Of a stretch of DNA of 64,000 nucleotides, positions 50,748 through 58,370 are shown piece after piece. The stretch's first letter is position 1. Every line of letters begins with the position of its first letter. Under the pieces are notes generated by a model. It was not told the origin of the DNA, made no database searches, and saw only the letters and a program-made list of their open reading frames with translations. The stretch comes from a virus. Made by a program: the position numbers and the translations under genes. Where the stretch lies: positions 1-64,000 of IMG/VR virus record IMGVR_UViG_3300044846_003474. One strand, given 5' to 3'.

Positions 50748-52808
50748 ATGATTGAATTTATGGATGAAAACGATAAAGGTAAAAAAAAGACCGATGGGGG
50801 AACACCAGTTTTAGATAACTTTAGTAAGGACTTAAATAAATTGGCAAGTGAAGGAAAATTAGATCCTGTAATTGGTCGTGAAAAGGAAATTTTTAGAATT
50901 GCACAAGTATTATCTCGTAGAAAGAAAAATAACCCAATAATCATTGGTGAGCCAGGTGCGGGTAAAACTGCAATTGTTGAGGGACTTGCAATGATGATAC
51001 ATAATGGTCAATGTCCAAAAAATTTATCAGATAAAAGAATCGTATCTTTAGATATTAACTCTATTGTTGCGGGTACAAAATATAGAGGTCAATTTGAGGA
51101 AAGAATGAAGATTATCATTGAGGAACTTCAAATGGCCCCAAATATCATCATCTTCATTGATGAGATCCACACAATGGTTGGTGCTGGTAATAGTTCAGGT
51201 TCTTTAGACGCATCTAACATATTCAAACCTGCATTATCTCGTGGTGAACTTCAATGTATTGGGGCAACAACTTTAGATGAGTATCGTAGACATTTTGAAA
51301 AAGATGGAGCATTAGAAAGAAGATTCCAAAAAATTGTTATTGATCCATCTACCAAAGAAGAAACCTTTGAAATCCTTAAACAAAGTAAGGGTAAATATGA
51401 AGAACATCACAAAGTTAACTATACTGATGAGGCATTGTTATTATGTGTAGAATTGGCAGATCGTTATATCACAGATCGTGAATTTCCTGATAAGGCGTTT
51501 GATATTTTGGATGAGGTTGGATCAAGAATGCAAATTGACATTAAACTTCCTGAAATTATTGAAAAATTAAAACAGGATGCTCAAGACATTAAAAAAGAAA
51601 AGGTAAATGTCATTAAAAAACAAAACTACGAACAAGCAGCAGAATTACGTGATAAAGAACGTAAAATTTTAACTGATTTGGAAAACGAAAAGAAAAAATT
51701 TGACAATGAACTTAAAACAAGTAAACGTGGTATTCCAGAAGAGATAATTTATGAGGTAGTTTCAAATATGACTAAAATACCTGTAAGTAAGATAAATATT
51801 GATGAGAAAAATTCTTTAGTTAATTTAGAATCAACATTAAACACTAACGTTATTGGTCAAGAAGAAGCCGTTGGTAAAATATCTAAATCAATTAGAAGAA
51901 ATCGTGTTGGAATTAAAGATCCAAATAGACCTATCGGTTCATTCATCTTTTTAGGGTCTACAGGTGTTGGTAAAACATTCTTAGCAAAACAATTAGCAAA
52001 AGAAATATTCGGTAGTGAGGATAATCTTATCCGTGTGGATATGTCCGAATACCAAGAAAAACACACAATATCAAGATTAATTGGATCTCCTCCAGGATAT
52101 GTAGGACACGAAGAAGGTGGACAACTTACAGAACAAGTTAAAAACAAACCTTATTGTGTTATTTTATTTGATGAGATTGAGAAGGCAAATAAAGATATAT
52201 TTTCAACGTTATTACAGATGTTAGATGATGGACATCTAACTGATGGGTTAGGTAGAAAGATCAATTTCAAGAATTGTTTGATTATCATGACATCTAACAT
52301 TGGTGTTAGAAAATTACAAGACTTTGGTACAGGTGTTGGTTTCAAATCAAGTAACTCAAGTGAAGTTGTCCAAGAAGAACAAAAAAGAGATGTTCTTAAA
52401 AAAGAACTTAGTAAATTTTTCGCCCCTGAATTTTTAAATAGAATTGATGATGTTGTTATATTTAACTCTCTAAATAAAGATAACATTGATAAAATTGTAA
52501 AATTAGAAATTGATATTTTAGTTAAAAGACTAAAATCTATGAAGTATAATTTCACATATGAAAATTCAATAATTGATTTAATTTCAAAAGTTGGTTTTGA
52601 TGAGATATTTGGGGCAAGACCAATTAAAAGAGCAATTCAAAATAAAATAGAAGATTTAATATCTGAAAAAATCTTAACAGGTGAAGTTACAGAAAACAAA
52701 GATTATAGGTTATTTGTTAAAACAGAAAATGATGAACAAATAATTGATCTTGAAGAAAAAGTAATAATGGAACCTAAGAAAAAAGTTAGAAAGAAAAAGG
52801 GAGAATAA
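50748..52808 (+). CDS. ClpC-like AAA+ unfoldase
   Basis: 686 residues from ATG 50748 (MIEFMDENDKGKKK); the frame upstream to 50682 runs through the operators. Two AAA+ modules: D1 with PVIGREKEIFRIAQVLSRRK, GEPGAGKT, IIFIDEIHTMVGAG, and D2 with IGQEEAVGKISKSIRRNRVG, GSTGVGKT, ILFDEIEKANKDIFSTLLQM. Between them a UVR-type segment (EKVNVIKKQNYEQAAELRDK), as in ClpC. No N-terminal Clp-N repeats. D2 has FGTGVGFKSSN at the place of the ClpP-docking loop (VGF). So it could bind host ClpP and redirect degradation. A terminator follows at once. Confidence 0.9.
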   Translation: MIEFMDENDKGKKKTDGGTPVLDNFSKDLNKLASEGKLDPVIGREKEIFRIAQVLSRRKKNNPIIIGEPGAGKTAIVEGLAMMIHNGQCPKNLSDKRIVSLDINSIVAGTKYRGQFEERMKIIIEELQMAPNIIIFIDEIHTMVGAGNSSGSLDASNIFKPALSRGELQCIGATTLDEYRRHFEKDGALERRFQKIVIDPSTKEETFEILKQSKGKYEEHHKVNYTDEALLLCVELADRYITDREFPDKAFDILDEVGSRMQIDIKLPEIIEKLKQDAQDIKKEKVNVIKKQNYEQAAELRDKERKILTDLENEKKKFDNELKTSKRGIPEEIIYEVVSNMTKIPVSKINIDEKNSLVNLESTLNTNVIGQEEAVGKISKSIRRNRVGIKDPNRPIGSFIFLGSTGVGKTFLAKQLAKEIFGSEDNLIRVDMSEYQEKHTISRLIGSPPGYVGHEEGGQLTEQVKNKPYCVILFDEIEKANKDIFSTLLQMLDDGHLTDGLGRKINFKNCLIIMTSNIGVRKLQDFGTGVGFKSSNSSEVVQEEQKRDVLKKELSKFFAPEFLNRIDDVVIFNSLNKDNIDKIVKLEIDILVKRLKSMKYNFTYENSIIDLISKVGFDEIFGARPIKRAIQNKIEDLISEKILTGEVTENKDYRLFVKTENDEQIIDLEEKVIMEPKKKVRKKKGE

Positions 52809-52821
52809 CCTCCCTTTTTTT
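52798..52821 (+). terminator. Terminator at clpC end
   Basis: AGGGAG / CTCCCT hairpin overlapping the stop codon, followed by a T7 run. Confidence 0.85.
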
Positions 52822-52823
52822 AT

Positions 52824-53609
52824 TTAGTGTTTTTCGTAACCTAATTCCTCAATCATCATCTTACCAACTTTAATTCCATTGTAAGTGTCCTCTACGACCA
52901 CATATTCGTTTCTTGTATGGTAGTTGTAGTATCCAATAGATATATTGAAACACGGGATGTTAAACATAGTTCTAATTGGGTAAATGTCTGTGTAAGGATG
53001 TTTGTGATATTTCGTATCAGATGGAAAGTGTTCTGTAATCAATCGTCCACCAACTTCAAAGAATTTACTATCACGATCAAACATACTTCTTCCCATCAAG
53101 AACTCAGAAATCATATTATTCTCAGGAGCGTCAAATTGAATCCCATAACCAACATTTGTGAAAAACTCAGGATCCGCCTTAAATGAACCTTTACAACCTG
53201 TTTCCTCAGATACAAAAAACGCAGCTTTTAAATTAGGTAGTTCATTCAACAATTCCAAACAACCGTACACACCACATTTATCGTCACCACCAATACCTGT
53301 TGGTTCGTCATTGTCGTTATACGCTTTTAATGATAATTTTACATTGCCCTGAGCGTCAGGTAACATTTCTTCAAATACATTAATTGTATCAATGTTATGT
53401 ACCGTATCGGTATGTGCCATCACACAAGGGAAATATGATACGTTTTCATCGGTTTGTTTTGTTGCATAAATGTTTGACATTTCGTCAACATAAAAGGGAA
53501 TATTGTTTTTGGTCAACCAATTTGTGATAAATTGAACCATTCTTTCTTCCTGATAAGTTTTAGTGGGTACAGATAATACCTCCTTCAATAATTCATAATT
53601 TCGTTCCAT
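52824..53609 (-). CDS. M20/peptidase T-like metallopeptidase
   Basis: 261 residues, while peptidase T has about 410. It keeps YFPCVMAHTDTV (metal His and Asp), DDEPTGIGGDDKCGVYGCLE (bridging D), FFVSEETGCKGS (catalytic E and metal E) and IGYYNYHTRNEYV with the last His. The dimerisation (lid) domain is missing, as in single-domain M20/M28-type enzymes. It would be a cytoplasmic amino- or tripeptidase, possibly finishing peptides released by Clp proteases. A host-type -7 element lies only 4 bases before the ATG. Confidence 0.85.
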   Translation of the reverse strand: MERNYELLKEVLSVPTKTYQEERMVQFITNWLTKNNIPFYVDEMSNIYATKQTDENVSYFPCVMAHTDTVHNIDTINVFEEMLPDAQGNVKLSLKAYNDNDEPTGIGGDDKCGVYGCLELLNELPNLKAAFFVSEETGCKGSFKADPEFFTNVGYGIQFDAPENNMISEFLMGRSMFDRDSKFFEVGGRLITEHFPSDTKYHKHPYTDIYPIRTMFNIPCFNISIGYYNYHTRNEYVVVEDTYNGIKVGKMMIEELGYEKH

Positions 53610-53613
53610 AACA

Positions 53614-53621
53614 CAAATATA
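53614..53621 (-). promoter_or_regulatory. Host-type -7 element before peptidase
   Basis: TATATTTG on minus, ending 4 bases before ATG 53609. The -33 box is weak (TTTT at the 19-base spacing). Predicts a leaderless or nearly leaderless mRNA. Confidence 0.5.
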
Positions 53622-53636
53622 GACAATTAATTTGAA

Positions 53637-55010
53637 TTATAAAAATTTTTTTCTTACTATTCTTCTTTCATTAAATAATTCTGGTTGATTGTCCAATTGA
53701 TATAAACCATCAACATCCAAAAGTCTTTGATGGTATTTACCGGTCTTATCGTTATGAACGTTAACTAAAACTTTATTAGTTTCAGGTTGGACCTTTAAAA
53801 TTAAAAATTGTAGGTTTGGATCCTTTTCTGTATGTCTCCATTCATACCCATATGTTTTTTCAACATGATCTAACATTTCATTGTAATCATCAATATTAAT
53901 AAAACGATCATCCTCTTGTACTTTTTCTAACATTGAGTCCAAACTTTTTGAATAATACTCTTGCATAACATTATCGTCCCAATCATCACAATTTACCTCA
54001 TACATTAACTCATTCCAATAACCTCTATCTTTCTTATCATAAAGTTTAATTAATTTATTTAATAACTCACTTAACGTAAATTTATCATTTTCAACATCAC
54101 TATACCAATGTAATAATACTCCAACAGTTGTTTCAAATCTATATCCTCTATGTATTTCTTTTATTCCGAATTTATCAAATGGTTTAGCAATCTCACCTAA
54201 GATTATATCTTTAACCACATCATCAATACAATCTTGCCATTTGGATGCGTACTCATAAATTAAATCATCAACAATTCTTCCAAAGTGTTCACTTAAAATA
54301 GCCGCAATACCTCTTTTACTACTAAGTTCAGCTCTATTTCCATAAAATTTGGCAACTTGGATAGCTTTACGTTGGTTTTCAGTGTTAAAATGGTATTCAA
54401 TAAATTCACCCTCTTTCCATCTATCCTCCTCACCATATGTGTCAGTATCACGACCTGAGTAATTACCAACAAACGTTCTATAAGTATATACATCATCAAT
54501 AGACTCAACATTAATGGTGTCTAAAAAAACTTCATCATCTTCAAATTTAATAATAACCTTAGAATTACTTGGGTTCCTTTCATTGAAGTTTATCCCATCA
54601 ATTATTGGATCGTCACCATTATCATTCCATTTAGGGTCATAACCTTTGGAAACCTCTTTTAAAAATTCATATGTTTTACCACCTTTAATCAACGGTGATA
54701 ATATCTTTAATGAAGATAAAAATGCACGTTTTAAATCGTTTACAGTAACAATTTCATTGTTTTTATTAAGGTCTCTAATAACACTACCATCCTTATCATT
54801 AAAAATAGAATATATATTTTTATCCTTTTTACTAATTATAAAATATAGATCACCATTTCTATAGTGACTATTCCAATTATCATTACCATAAAAATCAGTT
54901 CCAAAATATTGGGCAGATTTTAAATTTAATGTTTTAACAACTTTAACGTTCTCATCATCCTGTATTATATCAACATCCTCATCGTATGGGTTATATTTTC
55001 CCTTTTCCAT
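53637..55010 (-). CDS. Hypothetical acidic protein
   Basis: 457 residues, not recognised. N-terminal half is beta-type (SAQYFGTDFYGNDNWNSHYR, NGDLYFIISKKDKNIYSIFN, a segment like a YopX- or SH3-type module that reports object attributes, and IDDVYTYRTFVGNYSGRDTD). C-terminal half is helical (RGIAAILSEHFGRIVDDLIY, KWQDCIDDVVKDIILGEIAK). No catalytic motif is obvious. It has a TATTTATT motif before the start and lies beside the peptidase. Confidence 0.6.
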   Translation of the reverse strand: MEKGKYNPYDEDVDIIQDDENVKVVKTLNLKSAQYFGTDFYGNDNWNSHYRNGDLYFIISKKDKNIYSIFNDKDGSVIRDLNKNNEIVTVNDLKRAFLSSLKILSPLIKGGKTYEFLKEVSKGYDPKWNDNGDDPIIDGINFNERNPSNSKVIIKFEDDEVFLDTINVESIDDVYTYRTFVGNYSGRDTDTYGEEDRWKEGEFIEYHFNTENQRKAIQVAKFYGNRAELSSKRGIAAILSEHFGRIVDDLIYEYASKWQDCIDDVVKDIILGEIAKPFDKFGIKEIHRGYRFETTVGVLLHWYSDVENDKFTLSELLNKLIKLYDKKDRGYWNELMYEVNCDDWDDNVMQEYYSKSLDSMLEKVQEDDRFINIDDYNEMLDHVEKTYGYEWRHTEKDPNLQFLILKVQPETNKVLVNVHNDKTGKYHQRLLDVDGLYQLDNQPELFNERRIVRKKFL

Positions 55011-55014
55011 ATAA

Positions 55015-55022
55015 AATAAATA
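55015..55022 (-). promoter_or_regulatory. Phage TATTTATT motif
   Basis: TATTTATT on the coding strand 4 bases before the 55010 start. Confidence 0.4.
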
Positions 55023-55031
55023 TCAAAAAAT

Positions 55032-55062
55032 TTTGATTATTGTAGGTTTACACTTATCTTTG
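55032..55062 (+). promoter_or_regulatory. Host-type promoter of tmRNA
   Basis: TTTG (55032-55035), 19 bases, TATCTTTG (55055-55062): an exact match to the Bacteroidota housekeeping consensus, about 31 bases before the mature tmRNA 5' end. Confidence 0.85.
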
Positions 55063-55093
55063 TATTTATAATATAATAAGTTATTTGACATAT

Positions 55094-55503
55094 GGGGGTG
55101 TTTTTGGATTTGACAGGTATTGGCTGAAGACAAAGGGCACGTGGAGACTGAATTAATCTCCTTAAAAACTGATTCACAAAAACAATCGGCGACGTTTTAT
55201 CGAAAATGGAAACTCTTGGTTTACTAAGAGAATCTGAAGTTACTGTAGCCTAAGAGGTTTACGGAAACGGGGGGTCGGTGGACACATAACCTAGCAACAG
55301 AAGTCTTTATGGTGGAATACGATTGAACCATAAATCGAGTCGTCCATTGGTTGTTGATTTACGATGGTGAAGAACAAATCAACTTTGTTTTTGGTCAAAT
55401 TAAAACCAAATATTTTGGGGTATTAGAAAATACCAACCTAAACGTGTAGTCCTTATCTGACAGGATATTATGGACCGGAGTTCGAGCCTCCGCACCTCCA
55501 CCA
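55094..55503 (+). ncRNA. ssrA: tmRNA
   Basis: About 410 nt. The 5' end GGGGGTG pairs with CACCTCC near the 3' end, followed by ACCA, so CCA is encoded. The tRNA-like part shows the T-arm GGAGTTCGAGCCTCC. tmRNA rescues stalled ribosomes by adding a degradation tag. The most likely tag frame starts with GGC GAC at 55188, 94 bases from the 5' end (where the resume codon is expected), and runs to TAA: it begins GDVLSKMETL and ends SEVTVA, about 21 residues. Cellular Bacteroidota tags are shorter and end ALAA-like, so this one is unusual. Own promoter and terminator. Tag frame is by eye. Confidence 0.93.
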
Positions 55504-55508
55504 AATGT

Positions 55509-55537
55509 AAACCTCATCTTCGGATGGGGTTTTTTTA
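55509..55537 (+). terminator. tmRNA terminator
   Basis: AAACCTCATC / GATGGGGTTT stem with a TTCG loop and T run, 5 bases after the mature CCA. Confidence 0.95.
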
Positions 55538-55563
55538 TGTGTTAATATTATATTTTAGTGCAT

Positions 55564-55585
55564 AAAAAAAGGGACTAATTGTCCC
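55564..55585 (-). terminator. Terminator of the large ncRNA
   Basis: GGGAC / GTCCC hairpin followed by seven T on the minus strand, facing the tmRNA terminator. Confidence 0.85.
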
Positions 55586-56525
55586 TGAATGTCTTATATA
55601 TGTTTTAATAAAAAAAACCTGAGATTACAGTTTTCGTAAGTGTCTTTCGAGTCATTATTGGTTCTACTCTTATCCACAGGATTTTGTCCTGTAACACTCA
55701 TTACCGATTGGTTAGACCAATCACTCCTTGACGATACAACTACTCTCTTACTACTCCTGTCTCCCCAAGATTGCGTCCTGGTTCGGTCTTCGACGACCTA
55801 GAGATTTTTCATAAAAATACGGTCAAACTTGCGGTTATCACGTTCCACTGACAGCCAGTGAATAGGTGGGTAACTTCCGTTATATCGTGACGGACACTTT
55901 TGCTTTATAGTTTATAAATGTTACTTCATTAACATTAAAGTTTTTGTGTCGTGGATTGATCAAAGTTGTGGTCCGTCTTAAGCTTCATTATCTTTTGAAT
56001 AACAAAATACCAAACAACTCCGTGAAATGTCCCCATTTCAATATTTCAAGACTACTTCAAGATTAATCTCTTGGTAGAGATTTATCAAGGACAATGTCAG
56101 CACCACCTGTTTGTTGTCATACCTTTCGGTTTTAAGTACCCTATCGTACTGGGATCCGCAATAACAACATTGGAAATATTGATTCTTGCATTATCCCTAC
56201 GAGTTATTCCTATTGGAGTTCCCTCCTCAACAAGATGACCCACATCACCTCGTCATAAAATCACTTTCCCTACACCGTTGGCCTCGGTACTAAAGATCTT
56301 ATGGTATCTCGCCTGTGTACTTGACCTCAATGATCCGAAGATCACTAAGACGCAAACCCGTTACACTTGGGGGTTCACTTTATCCTACTTTCGTAGTTTA
56401 TTTTATGGACTATACACGGCCCAATATCTTTATCAGTTTCACTTTTAAACCCAAAGGTTCTTAACTTAATCCTGAACGGATAATATCTAAAATTTCAAAG
56501 AACGTTATCGGACGTTTCCGATTTG
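55564..56525 (-). ncRNA. Large structured non-coding RNA (GOLLD-like candidate)
   Basis: About 960 nt with no credible ORF, bounded by an exact Bacteroidota promoter and a terminator, and richer in GC than its surroundings. Many local hairpins are visible on the minus strand: CTAC-GAAA-GTAG, ACC-GAAA-GGT (GNRA loops), TGAAAT/ATTTCA, GATTGGT-CTA-ACCAATC, ACAGGA-CAAAA-TCCTGT, CACTG-GCTGT-CAGTG, ATCTCT/AGAGAT and GGTC/GACC. Size, phage setting and nearness to tmRNA and tRNAs fit the giant ornate RNAs GOLLD and ROOL, of which GOLLD (about 800-900 nt) was found in lake phage DNA. I cannot confirm the family without a covariance search. RNase P, rRNA and a group I intron were considered and do not fit. 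Confidence 0.7.
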
Positions 56526-56530
56526 TTTTA

Positions 56531-56561
56531 CAAATATAGGACTTTTTTTTAATTTGTCAAA
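56531..56561 (-). promoter_or_regulatory. Host-type promoter of the large ncRNA
   Basis: On minus: TTTG (56558-56561), exactly 19 bases, TATATTTG (56531-56538). Predicted start near 56525. Confidence 0.85.
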
Positions 56562-56578
56562 TACTTTGTGAATTTTTT

Positions 56579-56725
56579 TTAATGTTTTTCTATGTATACT
56601 GCTTCCGTACCGTAGTAATACGCTCTTGCTTCAGCAAAAGATGAGTTTGGTGTTGTATATTTCTTACCATTATTATCATAATAGTAGAAAGTATAGTTAA
56701 CCAATACTTGAGTTTCATCACTCAT
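56579..56725 (-). CDS. Small hypothetical protein, Tyr-rich
   Basis: 48 residues: MSDETQVLVNYTFYYYDNNG, KKYTTPNSSFAEARAYYYGT, EAVYIEKH. It has its own host-type promoter about 50 bases upstream and ends where the ncRNA promoter begins. Eight tyrosines in 48 residues are unusual. Not recognised; small size makes it easy to miss. Confidence 0.65.
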   Translation of the reverse strand: MSDETQVLVNYTFYYYDNNGKKYTTPNSSFAEARAYYYGTEAVYIEKH

Positions 56726-56774
56726 TTGTGGAGTTTTAAAGGTTAATAAATTAATGAACTTTTTAATTATACCA

Positions 56775-56806
56775 CAAAGATAGTATATTTATTCCGATAA
56801 GACAAA
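56775..56806 (-). promoter_or_regulatory. Host-type promoter before 56725 gene
   Basis: On minus: TTTG, 20 bases, TATCTTTG. It lies between the amidase end and the small Tyr-rich gene. Confidence 0.7.
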
Positions 56807-56818
56807 TGGGTTTAGTAA

Positions 56819-57685
56819 TTATTTTAATAAATTTTTAATTCGTTGTACGTCTTCTTGTATTTTTGACACTTCTTCTTCTTCTTTAAATATACCTCCAAAG
56901 TTTTTAAAAAAGTCAAGAAAACCACCTTTTTTGGGATTAGTTTTATCATCATCATTAGTGGAAGTATCAGTAGTTGTAGTGGTTACATTGTCTTTTTTGT
57001 CTTCTTTATCTTCTTTATCTTTTTGATCTTTTTGATCTTTTTGATCTTCTTTATCTTTTTGATCAACTGATACGTCTACGTTATCATTACCTCCGGGTAA
57101 TTCGTCTTCAGGTGTGTCCCAATACTTAGTAGCGTATGTCTTACATTTTTTACCTTCAGTTGCCTGTTTATTTGTGGATACCTCTCCATGACCAAACACA
57201 TTTGATAGTGAATACCCTAAACTTTTAATTAATAATAATGCCGTTTTACATTGTTTAATTGTAATATCATCATCGTTTAATCCAATAATTTCAACACCTT
57301 CTGAGCTTGAATTATTTATGTGTCCCATACCTGATTTTTGATGGGCAACATGAGCACCCTTAGATCCTTTTGGTAACGCTTGATATAATTTACCATCTCT
57401 ATCTATAATCCATTGAATTCCTAAAGTAGTACATTTTGAACTACCCTTGTAATGTCTACAATTTAAAATTTTAACAACTTGAGAAGGAGTTCCTTTACCT
57501 GCAGTATGATGTATTAAAAAATATTTAGGACTAAATTGTTTTCCTTTGAATTTTGATTCTCCAGATATATTTGTAATTTGTAAAGAAGACTCATTTAGAT
57601 ATTTAGGTCTATTGGGTACATCAGTGGATGAAAGTTTTTGTTGTAAAACTTTTAAATGTTCTAATAAAATAAAATCATTTTTCAT
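56819..57685 (-). CDS. N-acetylmuramoyl-L-alanine amidase (endolysin)
   Basis: 288 residues. Amidase_2 fold at about 45-185: YFLIHHTAGKGTPSQVVKIL (zinc His), IQWIIDRDGKLYQALPKGSK, AHVAHQKSGMGHINNSSSEG, VFGHGEVSTNKQATEGKKCK (third zinc ligand and catalytic Lys region). It cuts the bond between MurNAc and L-Ala in peptidoglycan. A linker of KDQ/KED repeats (9-bp DNA repeats, about 57000-57065) and a Thr/Asp-rich stretch lead to a C-terminal helix (VSKIQEDVQRIKNLL). No signal peptide, so a holin is needed. Confidence 0.92.
   Translation of the reverse strand: MKNDFILLEHLKVLQQKLSSTDVPNRPKYLNESSLQITNISGESKFKGKQFSPKYFLIHHTAGKGTPSQVVKILNCRHYKGSSKCTTLGIQWIIDRDGKLYQALPKGSKGAHVAHQKSGMGHINNSSSEGVEIIGLNDDDITIKQCKTALLLIKSLGYSLSNVFGHGEVSTNKQATEGKKCKTYATKYWDTPEDELPGGNDNVDVSVDQKDKEDQKDQKDQKDKEDKEDKKDNVTTTTTDTSTNDDDKTNPKKGGFLDFFKNFGGIFKEEEEVSKIQEDVQRIKNLLK
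57000..57065. repeat. 9-bp repeat in amidase linker
   Basis: Tandem 9-bp units (plus strand TTTTTGATC and TCTTTATCT) encode the KDQ/KED linker of the endolysin. Confidence 0.85.
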
Positions 57686-57704
57686 AAGTAAGTCATTTTT
57701 TATA

Positions 57705-58319
57705 TTATTGTTCTAAGTGTGTCATAAGAACACCACCCAAAGAGGTTGCGTGAACTTGTAGGTGATTAATAGATTCCATGTCCAATTTCTTCTTACGTTT
57801 TGTATAATCCAAACCTAAAGTTCCAATAAACTTATCGTCAATTGTTTTAATTGCAAATAAATAACCTGATTTACATCCTGTGTCTTCAGCGATATATTTT
57901 AACCCAAAAGTTGCAATAGTTTCGTCTTTATAATCTGAAATTTCAATAATGTCATTACTTAATAATTCATTTATTGATTTTGAAAATAAATTAACGGGAA
58001 TATTATGAAAATTACTTTGTACCGATGGTACTCCAGGATGAACCGTTTCATACATTACTGAGAACTTTGCCATTGATTTACCCGTTGGATAGAAATTACC
58101 ACCATTGTGGAATTGGGTTATCCAAACACGATCGGCATCAAATTCTTCCTTTATGTGTTCTATTTTTGTTGTTACCAACTCACTAACACGAAGAGTTTCT
58201 CTAACCATATCTGGTTTTTCTTTTTTCTTATCTAATTTACTTTTTATGTAAAGTAAAAGGATCGGACCTAAAACACCTGTTATAAACGCAATAATAATTC
58301 CTGTCATATTTTCAAACAT
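57705..58319 (-). CDS. Membrane-anchored GAF-like domain protein
   Basis: 204 residues from ATG 58319 (MFENMTGIIIAFITGVLGPI), chosen because the phage motif sits 6 bases before it; the 58358 start has no support. N-terminal single membrane helix (GIIIAFITGVLGPILLLYIK), then a basic linker and a GAF-like sensor domain: FDADRVWITQFHNGGNFYPT, FGLKYIAEDTGCKSGYLFAI and KFIGTLGLDYTKRKKKL. GAF domains bind small ligands. Next to the amidase it may control lysis timing; that is inference. Confidence 0.75.
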   Translation of the reverse strand: MFENMTGIIIAFITGVLGPILLLYIKSKLDKKKEKPDMVRETLRVSELVTTKIEHIKEEFDADRVWITQFHNGGNFYPTGKSMAKFSVMYETVHPGVPSVQSNFHNIPVNLFSKSINELLSNDIIEISDYKDETIATFGLKYIAEDTGCKSGYLFAIKTIDDKFIGTLGLDYTKRKKKLDMESINHLQVHATSLGGVLMTHLEQ

Positions 58320-58325
58320 ATAATT

Positions 58326-58333
58326 AATAAATA
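58326..58333 (-). promoter_or_regulatory. Phage TATTTATT motif
   Basis: TATTTATT on the coding strand, 6 bases before the 58319 start. Confidence 0.4.
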
Positions 58334-58359
58334 CCCAACAATTTAAAAAAATAACCAAG

Positions 58360-58367
58360 TATTTATT
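58360..58367 (+). promoter_or_regulatory. Phage TATTTATT motif
   Basis: TATTTATT on the coding strand, 3 bases before the 58371 start; divergent from the motif at 58326. Confidence 0.4.
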
Positions 58368-58370
58368 ATT

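Noticed and set aside
55564-56525. Group I intron, RNase P RNA or rRNA fragment
   Set aside because: No flanking split gene, no recognisable P/Q/R/S core, no RNase P core pattern and no 16S or 23S signature seen; the RNA has its own promoter and terminator.
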